Positions 26,160 through 33,843 of a stretch of 35,603 nt of DNA are shown one piece after another. The stretch's first letter is position 1; every line of letters begins with the position of its first letter. The DNA lies in the NCBI GenBank assembly GCA_019695235.1, contig JAIBAI010000032.1:1-35603 (forward strand). Reading direction: 5' to 3'. The notes under the pieces are model-generated. The model made no database searches and had not been told where the DNA came from. It saw nothing but the letters and a program-made list of their open reading frames with translations. The position numbers were made by a program, and so were the translations under genes. This stretch comes from Bacteroidia bacterium (lineage in GTDB: Bacteria; Bacteroidota; Bacteroidia; M30B66).

Positions 26160-27041
26160 CTAGTATTTTAAGGCAATAGCATTCTGAGAACGTTTGGTTT
26201 TAACGTAAGGTTTTAACAGTTTTCGTTCCTGATACACCCGAGGCAAAGCTTTGTAAAACATGAAATGTGCCGAAATAACTGCAATGAAATAAAGTGGCCC
26301 CTTTGTAAACAACAGTTTTATAGCATAAAGGCCATCAAAACACATTCGGATAAAAATAGTCGTAAAAAGCTCTTTTTTTGGAAGGTTTCTGGCAAGTAGC
26401 ATAAGGCTATTGCATAGCGTTAATGCTGTTTCATGCCAATGATCCTGAGTAGGGTGGGGCACTGAAAGGTACACTGTTGAAGCCGGCTGTACCTTTATTT
26501 TGTATCCGGCATGCTGCATTCTCCAGCACAAATCAATATCGCCGAACTGTTGAAATAATTGCCTGTTAAAGCCACCAAGCTGTTTCAACACAGCTGTTCG
26601 TACGATCATACATTGGCGGCTTGCCCAGAAAATTTCACCAATTGTATCATATTGGCCGGTATCGGTTTCCTGAAAAGCAAAATTACTGCCTCTGAAATAG
26701 GGGTATGCCCAGCGATCAAGAAGTCCGCCGGCAGCACCAACAGAGGCAAATTTGTTGCTTTGTGCATCCGTTAAAATCTTTGGCTGGATGGCGGCTATTT
26801 GTGTATCAGCCTTAAATAGCTCAATAATTGGCAGGAGCCAGTTTTTACTCAGTAGCACATCCGAAGATATCAGTCCTGTGAGTTCAGTTTCAATACTCAT
26901 TAACAGGGCATTGAATTCAGTAAAGTTTTCCTGATTGGTATTGGCGACTACTATCCGGCAATTGGGTGAATAATGTTGAGCTGTGGTGATGATTTCAGGA
27001 GCAAGCGCAGAACTTGCCTGAAGAACAAGGGTAATTTTCAC
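26160..27041 (-). CDS. Divergent glycosyltransferase family 2 protein
   Basis: The 293-residue protein resembles the GT2 subfamily with FASVGAAGGLLDRWAYPYFRG and the late motif QQFGDIDLCWRMQHAGYKI (about 163-181), and has a hydrophobic C-terminal segment near 240-262. GT2 enzymes transfer sugars from nucleotide donors to envelope lipids or polysaccharides. The N-terminus is unusually short and lacks the normal nucleotide-binding start (ILNWNG, then VVDNxS). The usual NSDVE metal site is reduced to SSDVLLSKNW, so activity is uncertain. The start is GTG, overlapping the stop of the acyltransferase gene by 4 bases, which fixes the start and shows coupling. Confidence 0.82.
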   Translation of the reverse strand: MKITLVLQASSALAPEIITTAQHYSPNCRIVVANTNQENFTEFNALLMSIETELTGLISSDVLLSKNWLLPIIELFKADTQIAAIQPKILTDAQSNKFASVGAAGGLLDRWAYPYFRGSNFAFQETDTGQYDTIGEIFWASRQCMIVRTAVLKQLGGFNRQLFQQFGDIDLCWRMQHAGYKIKVQPASTVYLSVPHPTQDHWHETALTLCNSLMLLARNLPKKELFTTIFIRMCFDGLYAIKLLFTKGPLYFIAVISAHFMFYKALPRVYQERKLLKPYVKTKRSQNAIALKY

Positions 27042-27901
27042 GATGGTTTTTTATGTTTCCAGCGTTTATGTGACCAAAGCCAGGGGGCAGGGTCGTCAAT
27101 GATTTGGTTTTCAAGCGCACGAATATGTTTCTCACTAATCTCAAACTCGGGTACCAAAGCAGGTTCTTTGCAAAGTTCTTCAACATACACACTGTACTGC
27201 CCTCTGGCGGTTCTTCTCATCCTGAGAAAAACCACCACACTGTTGGTAAGCCGGGCAATACGCTCCGGACCTAAAAACACAGCTGTTTCCTGGTTCAGGA
27301 AAGAAGTCCAGTAAGCATTGTCGGGATTCGGAGCCTGGTCGGCAATAAGATAGGAAAGCGTAGGTATAGGTGAGGATTGAATTTCACGGAAGGCTTTTTT
27401 TATGGGTACCAGATCAGAACCGTTCATGCTGCGCACCCTGAACATGAGTCGGTCAACTGTTTGGTTCGAAAGGGGCTTATATACGGCAATCACCCTGAAA
27501 GGCACCAGTGCTTTGAGGCCGGTACCCAGCCATTCCCAGTTGCCGTAGTGGCCTCCAACGGCAATAACAGAGCGCCCCTGCCGGAAGTGATTTTCTAAGA
27601 CTTCTTTGTTTACAAGCCGGATGTGTTTTGGAAGATAAGCAGGGTCGAGCCGTAATAGTTTAACAGTTTCAAACATGGTTTCTAAAAATATCCGGTAAAA
27701 ACGACTGGCAATTGCATTGATTTCATCATCGGGTTTTTCCGGAAATGCATTTTTCAGGTTTTCCAATACCACCTCTTTACGATAGCGAATAACATGGTTG
27801 AATATGAATGCGGTGAAGCGTGCCAGGAAGTATAAAAACCAAAGCGGGAGGGAGGCAAGCAGGTACCCTGAAATGCGCAACAAAAAATAGCTGAAGCTCA
27901 C
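27038..27901 (-). CDS. Lysophospholipid acyltransferase (LpxL/HtrB-like)
   Basis: The 287-residue protein has an N-terminal hydrophobic segment (about 5-32) and the LpxL/HtrB acyltransferase signature VGGHYGNWEWLGTGL (about 116-130), with the catalytic H-x4-E arrangement. SYLIADQAPNPDNAYW near 190-205 is also typical. The family transfers acyl chains to lipid A or related lipids at the inner membrane. The start is GTG in a GTGA overlap with the GWxTD gene, and its stop overlaps the GT2 gene in the same way, so the three are co-translated. The acceptor lipid is not known. Confidence 0.88.
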   Translation of the reverse strand: MSFSYFLLRISGYLLASLPLWFLYFLARFTAFIFNHVIRYRKEVVLENLKNAFPEKPDDEINAIASRFYRIFLETMFETVKLLRLDPAYLPKHIRLVNKEVLENHFRQGRSVIAVGGHYGNWEWLGTGLKALVPFRVIAVYKPLSNQTVDRLMFRVRSMNGSDLVPIKKAFREIQSSPIPTLSYLIADQAPNPDNAYWTSFLNQETAVFLGPERIARLTNSVVVFLRMRRTARGQYSVYVEELCKEPALVPEFEISEKHIRALENQIIDDPAPWLWSHKRWKHKKPS

Positions 27902-29370
27902 CTCGGACTTTGATAATTCTGTTGAATCTGGGTGCCAAAATGCCCGGCTGGTGAGGTAGCATCAATGTCATTGGTTTGTGAATCACGTTTTACCAATAAT
28001 AGCTGCCACTGATCGTTCATGATTTCACCTAAGGCATCTGAATGAATCAGGGTGTAATCATTGGTTACCAGGTCGGGATTGTAAAACACAAAACGGCGGT
28101 TGCTTTGACGACCAATCTTGTAATATTGCCAAATTTCATAGGGGTAAGCGCTGGGTTCGTGTTGGCTTACAACACGGTTGTCAGGCGCACCATATTGAAG
28201 ATATACACGTCCTCTATCAGTATCATAACCACGACGAATTGATGTACTGAATTGCTTGTTTACCTTTTGTAGTTCAATGTGATACTTTAGCCATGCAGCG
28301 CCCGGATCGGCTGGATTGCGGTTTTGCCAAAAGGTAAAAAAGAACTGCTGCATCATCTGCAGGTCGCCGGTCGAAATAAGATTAGATGCAAATGTCTTTT
28401 CCTGATGCGACGAAATAGCATGCAGGCCTTTGATATAATCAGCCAGCGTGTCTTTACTCCTGATATTTTCTGCAAAACTACCGAGGATATTAGCCTTGCT
28501 TACATCGTCGAGCGATATTTGCATACCCGGATTGCTGCGATAAAATGCCTGTTTGCCTTTTGCAAGAAGAATATTTTCATGATTTCTGGCCTCAACAATG
28601 AGCTGGTAATTGCCACTGGGCAGGCGTTCGATGTTGAATTCGTGCATGAGAATACCAACCTCTGAAGCTGTATAGCGCTTAAAGCCGCTATAATGTTCAA
28701 GAGTTGTACCCTGCTGGTCTTCAATCATATAGCGCACCAAGTAACGTTGCCCGCTTCCCAGATTTGCCAAAGTGTTATAAATCTCGGTATAAAAAATCAG
28801 TTGGTTTTCTTCCGGTGCATAATAGTCAACCAGATGTGGAACAAGGTCAAAACCACCCTTTGTCAGCTTGCCCGGTTTTTCAGGTTTGGTGTATGATTCA
28901 ACTAATTGGATACCTGAAAACGCAACCGCATCGGTTTGTAAAATATGCAGGCTGTCTTGTGCATTGACGGGCGGAGTACCTGCTACCAGGTCGCTTACTG
29001 CTAACTCAATTTGATAGGCTCCCGTATCGAGTGGAATGCGTTGTTGGTCAATAAAATTAAAGCTCCGGCCTAAAGAATCGTCAGTTTCAGGGCTCAGCAA
29101 GGTATAGCGGTCGGCAAAGATGCCTTTGCCGCCCTTGCTGATGGCGAGCATTACTTCTACCTCTGACTGGTATTTGCCATTTTGAATTTTTCGGTAGCGA
29201 ACGGTATTGCCTCTTACCATCAGATAGGTTTCCACATAAGGTTTTTCACCGTTAAGCAGAAAATTTCTTGTATTAAAAACAGCCTGTACCTTGTGTTGGG
29301 CGCAAAGCTTTGAAGACGCTGGCAGCAGTGCAAACAGCAATAATACTTTTAAAAATGACAGCCTACGCAT
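27898..29370 (-). CDS. GWxTD domain secreted protein
   Basis: The 490-residue protein has a signal peptide (VLLLFALLPASSKLCA, cleavage about 24-25) and a C-terminal region with RRGYDTDRGRVYLQYGAPDNRV (about 380-401). This is the motif that gives the GWxTD family its name, with Y in place of W. The first 300 residues are beta-rich, with SGNYQLIVEARN-type segments resembling Ig-like domains. GWxTD proteins are common in Bacteroidota, and their function is unknown. It is the first gene of a coupled trio with an acyltransferase and a glycosyltransferase, suggesting work on an envelope lipid or glycan. A TACCTTTG promoter box ends 7 bases before the ATG. Confidence 0.87.
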   Translation of the reverse strand: MRRLSFLKVLLLFALLPASSKLCAQHKVQAVFNTRNFLLNGEKPYVETYLMVRGNTVRYRKIQNGKYQSEVEVMLAISKGGKGIFADRYTLLSPETDDSLGRSFNFIDQQRIPLDTGAYQIELAVSDLVAGTPPVNAQDSLHILQTDAVAFSGIQLVESYTKPEKPGKLTKGGFDLVPHLVDYYAPEENQLIFYTEIYNTLANLGSGQRYLVRYMIEDQQGTTLEHYSGFKRYTASEVGILMHEFNIERLPSGNYQLIVEARNHENILLAKGKQAFYRSNPGMQISLDDVSKANILGSFAENIRSKDTLADYIKGLHAISSHQEKTFASNLISTGDLQMMQQFFFTFWQNRNPADPGAAWLKYHIELQKVNKQFSTSIRRGYDTDRGRVYLQYGAPDNRVVSQHEPSAYPYEIWQYYKIGRQSNRRFVFYNPDLVTNDYTLIHSDALGEIMNDQWQLLLVKRDSQTNDIDATSPAGHFGTQIQQNYQSPR

Positions 29371-29377
29371 GTTAAAG

Positions 29378-29385
29378 CAAAGGTA
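29378..29385 (-). promoter_or_regulatory. -7 promoter box of the GWxTD operon
   Basis: On the minus strand TACCTTTG matches TAnnTTTG exactly and ends 7 bases before the ATG at 29370. A T-rich ATTTTTG lies 16-20 bases upstream and can act as the -33 box. The transcript would start within a few bases of the start codon. Confidence 0.5.
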
Positions 29386-29434
29386 TTTAATTTTAGGCAG
29401 GCAAAAATCATTCCCTAAATGTAATTTTGAATAT

Positions 29435-30919
29435 TTAGTCAGGTTTAAAAGAACGGGTAGCGTTCACGGCCTGAAGCCAGCGATTGTGTAGGTTTTGGCG
29501 TTTTTCTGCATTGATTTGGGGGCTGAAATGTTTATTTATTTGGCGGATGCTTGCGGCTTCTTCTTTGTTTTTCCAGATTCCGGCGGCGATTCCGGCCAGC
29601 ATGGCAGCCCCGGTAGCAGTGGTTTCGAGGTTGGCAGGTCTTTCAATTTGAACATTGTTAAGGTTACTTTGAAACTGCATGAGTAGGTCGCTGGCACTTG
29701 CGCCGCCGTCAACACGCAGGGTTTTCAATTCAATTCCGGAAATCTCCTGCATCAGGTCGAATACATCTTTTGATTGAAATGCCATCGCTTCAAGGGCGGC
29801 ACGCACGATATGACCGGCTTCTGTACCGGCACTGATACCCAAGAATGTGGCTCTTGCTGAAGGATCCCACCAGGGGGCTCCAAGCCCGTTAAATGCCGGA
29901 ACGAAACATACCCCTCCGTTGTCGTTAACCGACATTGCCAGGTTTGCGATATCGGCATTTGATTTAAACAGGTGCAGACTGTCGCGCAGCCACTTCAGGG
30001 CAGCACCGGCGGTAAACACACTGCCTTCAAGGGCATAACATATTTCATTGTTGATTTGCCAGGCGATGGTGCTGAGCAGACCATTCTCAGCAGGTACAGG
30101 GGTTTTACCTGTATTCATCAGCATAAAACATCCGGTTCCGTAGGTGTTTTTTGCCTCACCCGGTTGAAAACAAGCCTGACCGAACAAAGCTGCCTGCTGG
30201 TCGCCGGCTATACCGCAAATAGGGATAGATGCACCCAGTATTTCAGCTTTGGTATGCGCAAAATAACCGGAGCTGGGGAGTACCTGTGGCAGCATGGTGG
30301 CAGGTATCCTGAAAAGGGCAAGTAATTCTTCATCCCAGCGTAAATGGTGAATGTTGAACAGCATGGTTCGGGAAGCATTGCTCACATCGGTGGCATGGAG
30401 GCCTGTGAGTTGCCATAAAATCCATGCATCAACTGTGCCGAATAATAAATCGCCCGATTCTGCCTGCTGGCGTATTTCGGTGCTGTGGTCTAATATCCAG
30501 CTAATTTTACTGGCTGAGAAATAGGCATCCGGGATAAGTCCGGTTTTTTGCCTGATAATTTCACTTTTGTGCAGCCTGGTAAGTTCTTCGATATAAGTGG
30601 CTGATTGGCGGCTTTGCCAAACGATGGCCGGATACACAGGTTTGCCTGAGTGTTTATTCCACACGATGCTGGTTTCGCGTTGGTTAGTGATGCCGATGCC
30701 GGCGATTTCACTAAGCTGAACCCCTGATAGCTGAATACATTCATTGCAGGTTTTCAGTACTGACTGCCAGATTTCAAAAGGGTCTTGTTCAACCCAGCCC
30801 GGTTGTGGGTATGATTGGTTGATTTCATGTTGTGCTAGGGCGCGAATTTCACCCTGTTGATCGAACAGCAAGGCCCTGGTACTACTGGTTCCCTGGTCAA
30901 TAGCAAGTACGTATGGCAT
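29435..30919 (-). CDS. glpK: Glycerol kinase
   Basis: GlpK phosphorylates glycerol to sn-glycerol 3-phosphate with ATP, feeding phospholipid synthesis or glycolysis. The 494-residue product is full length. It begins YVLAIDQGTSSTRALLFD (the FGGY N-terminal ATPase motif) and contains GWVEQDPFEIW, GITNQRETSIVW, the GTVDAWILWQLTG segment and GGVCFVPAFNGLGAPWWDP (about 344-362). The second FGGY signature region with LRVDGGASASDLLMQFQ is near 412-428. No glpF or glpD gene is adjacent. The stop is 64 bases before the GWxTD start, a gap that holds the GWxTD promoter. Confidence 0.97.
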   Translation of the reverse strand: MPYVLAIDQGTSSTRALLFDQQGEIRALAQHEINQSYPQPGWVEQDPFEIWQSVLKTCNECIQLSGVQLSEIAGIGITNQRETSIVWNKHSGKPVYPAIVWQSRQSATYIEELTRLHKSEIIRQKTGLIPDAYFSASKISWILDHSTEIRQQAESGDLLFGTVDAWILWQLTGLHATDVSNASRTMLFNIHHLRWDEELLALFRIPATMLPQVLPSSGYFAHTKAEILGASIPICGIAGDQQAALFGQACFQPGEAKNTYGTGCFMLMNTGKTPVPAENGLLSTIAWQINNEICYALEGSVFTAGAALKWLRDSLHLFKSNADIANLAMSVNDNGGVCFVPAFNGLGAPWWDPSARATFLGISAGTEAGHIVRAALEAMAFQSKDVFDLMQEISGIELKTLRVDGGASASDLLMQFQSNLNNVQIERPANLETTATGAAMLAGIAAGIWKNKEEAASIRQINKHFSPQINAEKRQNLHNRWLQAVNATRSFKPD

Positions 30920-30923
30920 GGGC

Positions 30924-30931
30924 CTAAAGTA
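30924..30931 (-). promoter_or_regulatory. -7-like box of glpK
   Basis: On the minus strand TACTTTAG matches TAnnTTTG except for one base and ends 4 bases before the ATG at 30919. The placement is like that of the boxes before the regulator, aroC and zinc-ribbon genes. No clear -33 box was found. Confidence 0.3.
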
Positions 30932-31091
30932 GTTAATTAAATAGAATTGTCAGGCTTGAGATGGTGGATTTCGATTTTGAAAAATAGCCATTTTATTGAT
31001 GCTTTCTTGGTGGGTGCTGTAAAGTTTCAATGGCATTTTGCAAGCTTAAATCTTTCTGTAAAATGTTACATTTTTTAATTGCATCTCTGAT

Positions 31092-31099
31092 TAAATTTG
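31092..31099 (+). promoter_or_regulatory. -7 promoter box of the zinc-ribbon gene
   Basis: TAAATTTG matches TAnnTTTG exactly and ends 4 bases before the ATG at 31104, again predicting an almost leaderless mRNA. The 184-base gap to glpK is otherwise AT-rich, with no further structure that I can support. Confidence 0.45.
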
Positions 31100-31103
31100 C
31101 CCC

Positions 31104-31388
31104 ATGAACTCCCGAAGGCAGGTAAGGTGTAACGGTTGCAAACAGTGGAATTTCACTGAGGATACGCAAGGCCAATGTTTACATTGTGGCAATGAGTTAT
31201 TTCCGAAGAGCAAGGCAGATGAAGAAAGCCTTCTGCGCCGTCAGCAAGCCTGGAACCTAAATATTGTTATTCACCCTGATGATTCGCTTTTGGTGCGCAT
31301 GGTGAAAAAAGTTGCAAATGTGGTTCAGTTGGTTTTTCTGGCAATTATCAGCTTCATTATGTGGCTTATTGCCATGAGTCCGGGATGA
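31104..31388 (+). CDS. Zinc-ribbon small membrane protein
   Basis: The 94-residue protein begins with a CxxC-x12-CxxC zinc ribbon (C9, C12, C25 and C28, in VRCNGCKQW and CLHCGNELF). A charged linker and one hydrophobic helix (about 71-90) end the protein. The ribbon would face the cytoplasm if the helix is an anchor. I recognise no function; Bacteroidota carry similar uncharacterised proteins. Its TGA overlaps the ATG of the next gene by 4 bases (ATGA), so the two are translated as a pair. Confidence 0.78.
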   Translation: MNSRRQVRCNGCKQWNFTEDTQGQCLHCGNELFPKSKADEESLLRRQQAWNLNIVIHPDDSLLVRMVKKVANVVQLVFLAIISFIMWLIAMSPG

Positions 31389-31756
31389 TGATACGCCGTT
31401 TTTCACATTGGCTGTTTGTCATCTTTGGTGCAGTGTATCTGGTGAATCGTTTATGGTTGAGACCAAGCGGCTTTGCTTTCGTAGATTTTTACCTTAATGA
31501 CCTGCTCTGTATGCCACTTGTTTTGTATTGTACAAGAATTTGCATGGTACTGATTTACAGCGCACCCAATTTGCATATTCCGGTCAAATATATTGTCGTT
31601 GCAACTTTTTATCTGGGATGGGTGTTTGAGTGGCTGCTTCCGGCCTGGTCGCCCCGGTACACTGCCGACCCGTTTGACTTGTTGATGTATATATTTGGCG
31701 CCTTGTTGTTTCTGTTTTGGCAGAGGTTATTTGTGCAAAAGCTACAGGCTGGATAG
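31385..31756 (+). CDS. Small four-helix membrane protein
   Basis: The 123-residue protein is very hydrophobic, with about four membrane helices (about 6-24, 32-50, 64-82 and 96-113) and FYLNDLLCMPLVL in the second. Bacteroidota homologues are, from memory, sometimes labelled magnesium-citrate secondary transporter, but nothing in a protein this small shows transport, so I give no such name. The ATG at 31385 overlaps the stop of the zinc-ribbon gene by 4 bases. The function of the pair is unknown. Confidence 0.72.
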   Translation: MMIRRFSHWLFVIFGAVYLVNRLWLRPSGFAFVDFYLNDLLCMPLVLYCTRICMVLIYSAPNLHIPVKYIVVATFYLGWVFEWLLPAWSPRYTADPFDLLMYIFGALLFLFWQRLFVQKLQAG

Positions 31757-31814
31757 TAAGGATAATATTGCTGGCATGCCTAAAAATATTCAGATAACAA
31801 TATAAAAAAATGAG

Positions 31815-31847
31815 GATAAAATTTTATCTTTGACCTATCAGATAAAA
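31815..31847 (+). promoter_or_regulatory. Nested GATAAAA palindromes over the SIR2 gene's -7 box
   Basis: GATAAAATTTTATC (31815-31828) is a perfect 14-base palindrome. Its right half is also the left arm of a perfect inverted repeat, TTTTATCT/AGATAAAA (31822-31829 and 31840-31847), with a 10-base spacer. TATCTTTG (31825-31832) in the middle matches the -7 box TAnnTTTG. Three GATAAAA half-sites therefore surround a promoter element 116 bases before the SIR2-like ATG. This is the arrangement of an operator that blocks transcription, although a hairpin or AT-rich chance symmetry is possible. Confidence 0.45.
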
Positions 31848-31947
31848 GATGTGGAGTAGCATTGTCAAACAATGGTAGTTCGTTTCAGGATTTTCTAATT
31901 GCCTGAATCCTGAATAGACTGTTACTATTACCTCACCGCCCAATGTG

Positions 31948-33093
31948 ATGAAAGCTGTATTGTTATTAGGCTCTGGCTTTTCTAGCCCTGCAGGATATAA
32001 AATGGTTCCTGAAATAAACAATGAATTCTTAACCAACCAAAAAATTCGAAATCCAGACAATTATGGTTGTGATGGTGCTGAGTTCTGGTATATCGGAAAG
32101 CCTTCCCCAAATCGTGAGATTTACCGATGGCGTGTACAACCATCTCTTCATTATTTGTTTAGTTGTATTGACAAATATGCTTCTGTCAGTCTATTTGACT
32201 ACGAGTGGTTTTACCAATATTTTTTAGATAATGAGCACCTGGAACTACCGGACGATAATACTTACCAGAACTGTCTCACCTTATACAAGCTAATTGCCAA
32301 AGAACTAATTGCAGAACGCAATAAGCCATGCATGGAATCACATTACACGGGCTTTATAGATTTTTGCAAGGAGTTACATCAAGAAATGGTTGACGTAACT
32401 ATTGCAACATTTAATCATGATAGCTTGTTGGAGTCATTGTTTTCAAAGAATGACATACCTTACTCAGATGGCTTTTCATTTGAAGGAAGTAAAATATTTG
32501 CTTCCAGTGAATATTTGAATGGCAAGAACTATGACAAAGCCTTAGAAAACAATAAAGTAAGAGAATTCAACGGTCAATTTGGCACAGATTCAGTTAAAGT
32601 AATTCATCTTCACGGGGCTTTTGACCATTTGCGATTGCATCAAGCGGTTGACAGTACCAATCTAAATTCCTTTTGGATAAAAAAGTCAGAACTACCTGAA
32701 AGCACTTATTACAGTAGAAATCTTTATATATTGAACCTTGAAACGAATCAATTTAAACATCAGCCGTTTTATTCTTCAAACGATTTTTTAGTTGGAAAGA
32801 ATATAAAAGATAAAAATTTATTAGGAGATATGAATTACCAACGATGCCTTGAGCTCTTTAAAAGTTCCTTGCAAGCTGCAACTCACTTATTATCAATTGG
32901 ATTCAGCTTCGGAGATGACCATATTGTAAGCTATATTAATGAATATTGCGGTAAGGATGTGGCAATTTCTCTATTTGGAAAAAGAGATATGTCTACGGTC
33001 CTTCATTCAAAATTTTCACCGATGCTTATCAAAGAGCACCTTGGTGAGATTGACTTTAAGAAGGTTAAAAATGGCATATTGCCTATCGTGTAA
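31948..33093 (+). CDS. SIR2-like NAD-binding protein (candidate defence gene)
   Basis: The 381-residue protein has the SIR2-like core in order: LLLGSGFSSPAG at residues 5-16, TFNHDSLLES at 154-163 (N156 and D158), IHLHGAFD at 219-226 with candidate catalytic H222, and LLSIGFSFGDDHI at 314-326. SIR2-like domains of this type act in several antiphage systems by destroying NAD+ when infection is sensed. No additional sensor domain, membrane segment or HerA-type partner is seen, so it appears to be a single-gene unit. The gene is visibly richer in A and T than the genes to its left, suggesting transfer. A GTG at 31945 is also in frame; the ATG at 31948 was chosen. It converges with the M48/hsdR pair. 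Confidence 0.83.
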   Translation: MKAVLLLGSGFSSPAGYKMVPEINNEFLTNQKIRNPDNYGCDGAEFWYIGKPSPNREIYRWRVQPSLHYLFSCIDKYASVSLFDYEWFYQYFLDNEHLELPDDNTYQNCLTLYKLIAKELIAERNKPCMESHYTGFIDFCKELHQEMVDVTIATFNHDSLLESLFSKNDIPYSDGFSFEGSKIFASSEYLNGKNYDKALENNKVREFNGQFGTDSVKVIHLHGAFDHLRLHQAVDSTNLNSFWIKKSELPESTYYSRNLYILNLETNQFKHQPFYSSNDFLVGKNIKDKNLLGDMNYQRCLELFKSSLQAATHLLSIGFSFGDDHIVSYINEYCGKDVAISLFGKRDMSTVLHSKFSPMLIKEHLGEIDFKKVKNGILPIV

Positions 33094-33159
33094 TATAGGA
33101 CCGTAGTACTTATAAATTTTTTTGATTTTGAGGCTACTTCATCTGATTGTGGCTTGTTC

Positions 33160-33843
33160 TCATAATGACATTTTTACTCCATTCCTTTTTAACCAATCTT
33201 CATGTTCACGATAATTGGGCATTTTCTTGTCTAATTCATTCCAAAATTCAGGTGAGTGATTTGGATGCTTTAAATGAACCATTTCGTGGGTAATGATGTA
33301 GTCCAGCACCGAAACAGGTGCCATGATACATTTCCAGTGAAAATTTAGTCCGTTTTTAGGTGTCCATGATGCCCAACGGTTTTGAAGTTCCAAAACTTTG
33401 ATGGCTGTTGGTTTCGTTTGAAATTTTTCTTCTATCAGTTTAATTCGTTCCTGAATTTTTTGAAGTCCCTTTGCACGATAGAAATCCTTAAAAACCTTTT
33501 CCGCTTTAGGTAAATACTTTTTGTCAAGGTGAAAGAAGCCGCCTGAAATTTTCAATGGCACATCTTGATTCTCGGTTAGTTGTAATCGGTAGTTTCTGCC
33601 CAAATAAAGAAAGGATTGCCCATTAACATATTCACGTTTTACTTTGCCTTGATTAAGTTCTTTCCATTTAGCCAGTTTCTGAAATATCTGATACTCTTTT
33701 GCTTTTACAGCAGCTTCTATTTTCTCATCGCTGGCTGTAAGCGGGGCAAGCACTTTTACCGAACCGTTTCGTTCAATGAAAATGCTTACCGTTTTTCTCC
33801 TTTCGGTTTTTTCAATATCAATATTTATGCTGTCTAACTTCAT
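33160..33843 (-). CDS. SprT/YgjP-type M48-like metallopeptidase
   Basis: The 227-residue protein has the zinc-binding HEMVH motif (H186, E187, H190) in ITHEMVHLKHPNHSPEFW, preceded by LQNRWASWTPKNGLNFHWK. That is the signature of the YgjP/DUF45 metallopeptidase family. The ATG overlaps the hsdR stop by 4 bases (ATGA), so it is made from the same mRNA as the restriction subunit. Genes of this kind often accompany type I restriction systems. Its substrate is unknown; processing or turnover of the restriction complex is one possibility. No signal peptide is present. Confidence 0.9.
   Translation of the reverse strand: MKLDSINIDIEKTERRKTVSIFIERNGSVKVLAPLTASDEKIEAAVKAKEYQIFQKLAKWKELNQGKVKREYVNGQSFLYLGRNYRLQLTENQDVPLKISGGFFHLDKKYLPKAEKVFKDFYRAKGLQKIQERIKLIEEKFQTKPTAIKVLELQNRWASWTPKNGLNFHWKCIMAPVSVLDYIITHEMVHLKHPNHSPEFWNELDKKMPNYREHEDWLKRNGVKMSL

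Noticed and set aside
30993-31175. Small minus-strand reading frame of 60 codons between glpK and the zinc-ribbon gene
   Set aside because: It overlaps the start of the zinc-ribbon gene on the other strand and shows no recognisable domain or signal.
33094-33159. Terminator between the SIR2 and metallopeptidase genes
   Set aside because: A run of Ts is present near 33118-33124, but I could not find a stable stem directly before it on either strand.
31948-33843. Two-gene SIR2-HerA type system
   Set aside because: The neighbour is a convergent metallopeptidase gene with no ATPase motif; no HerA-like gene is adjacent.
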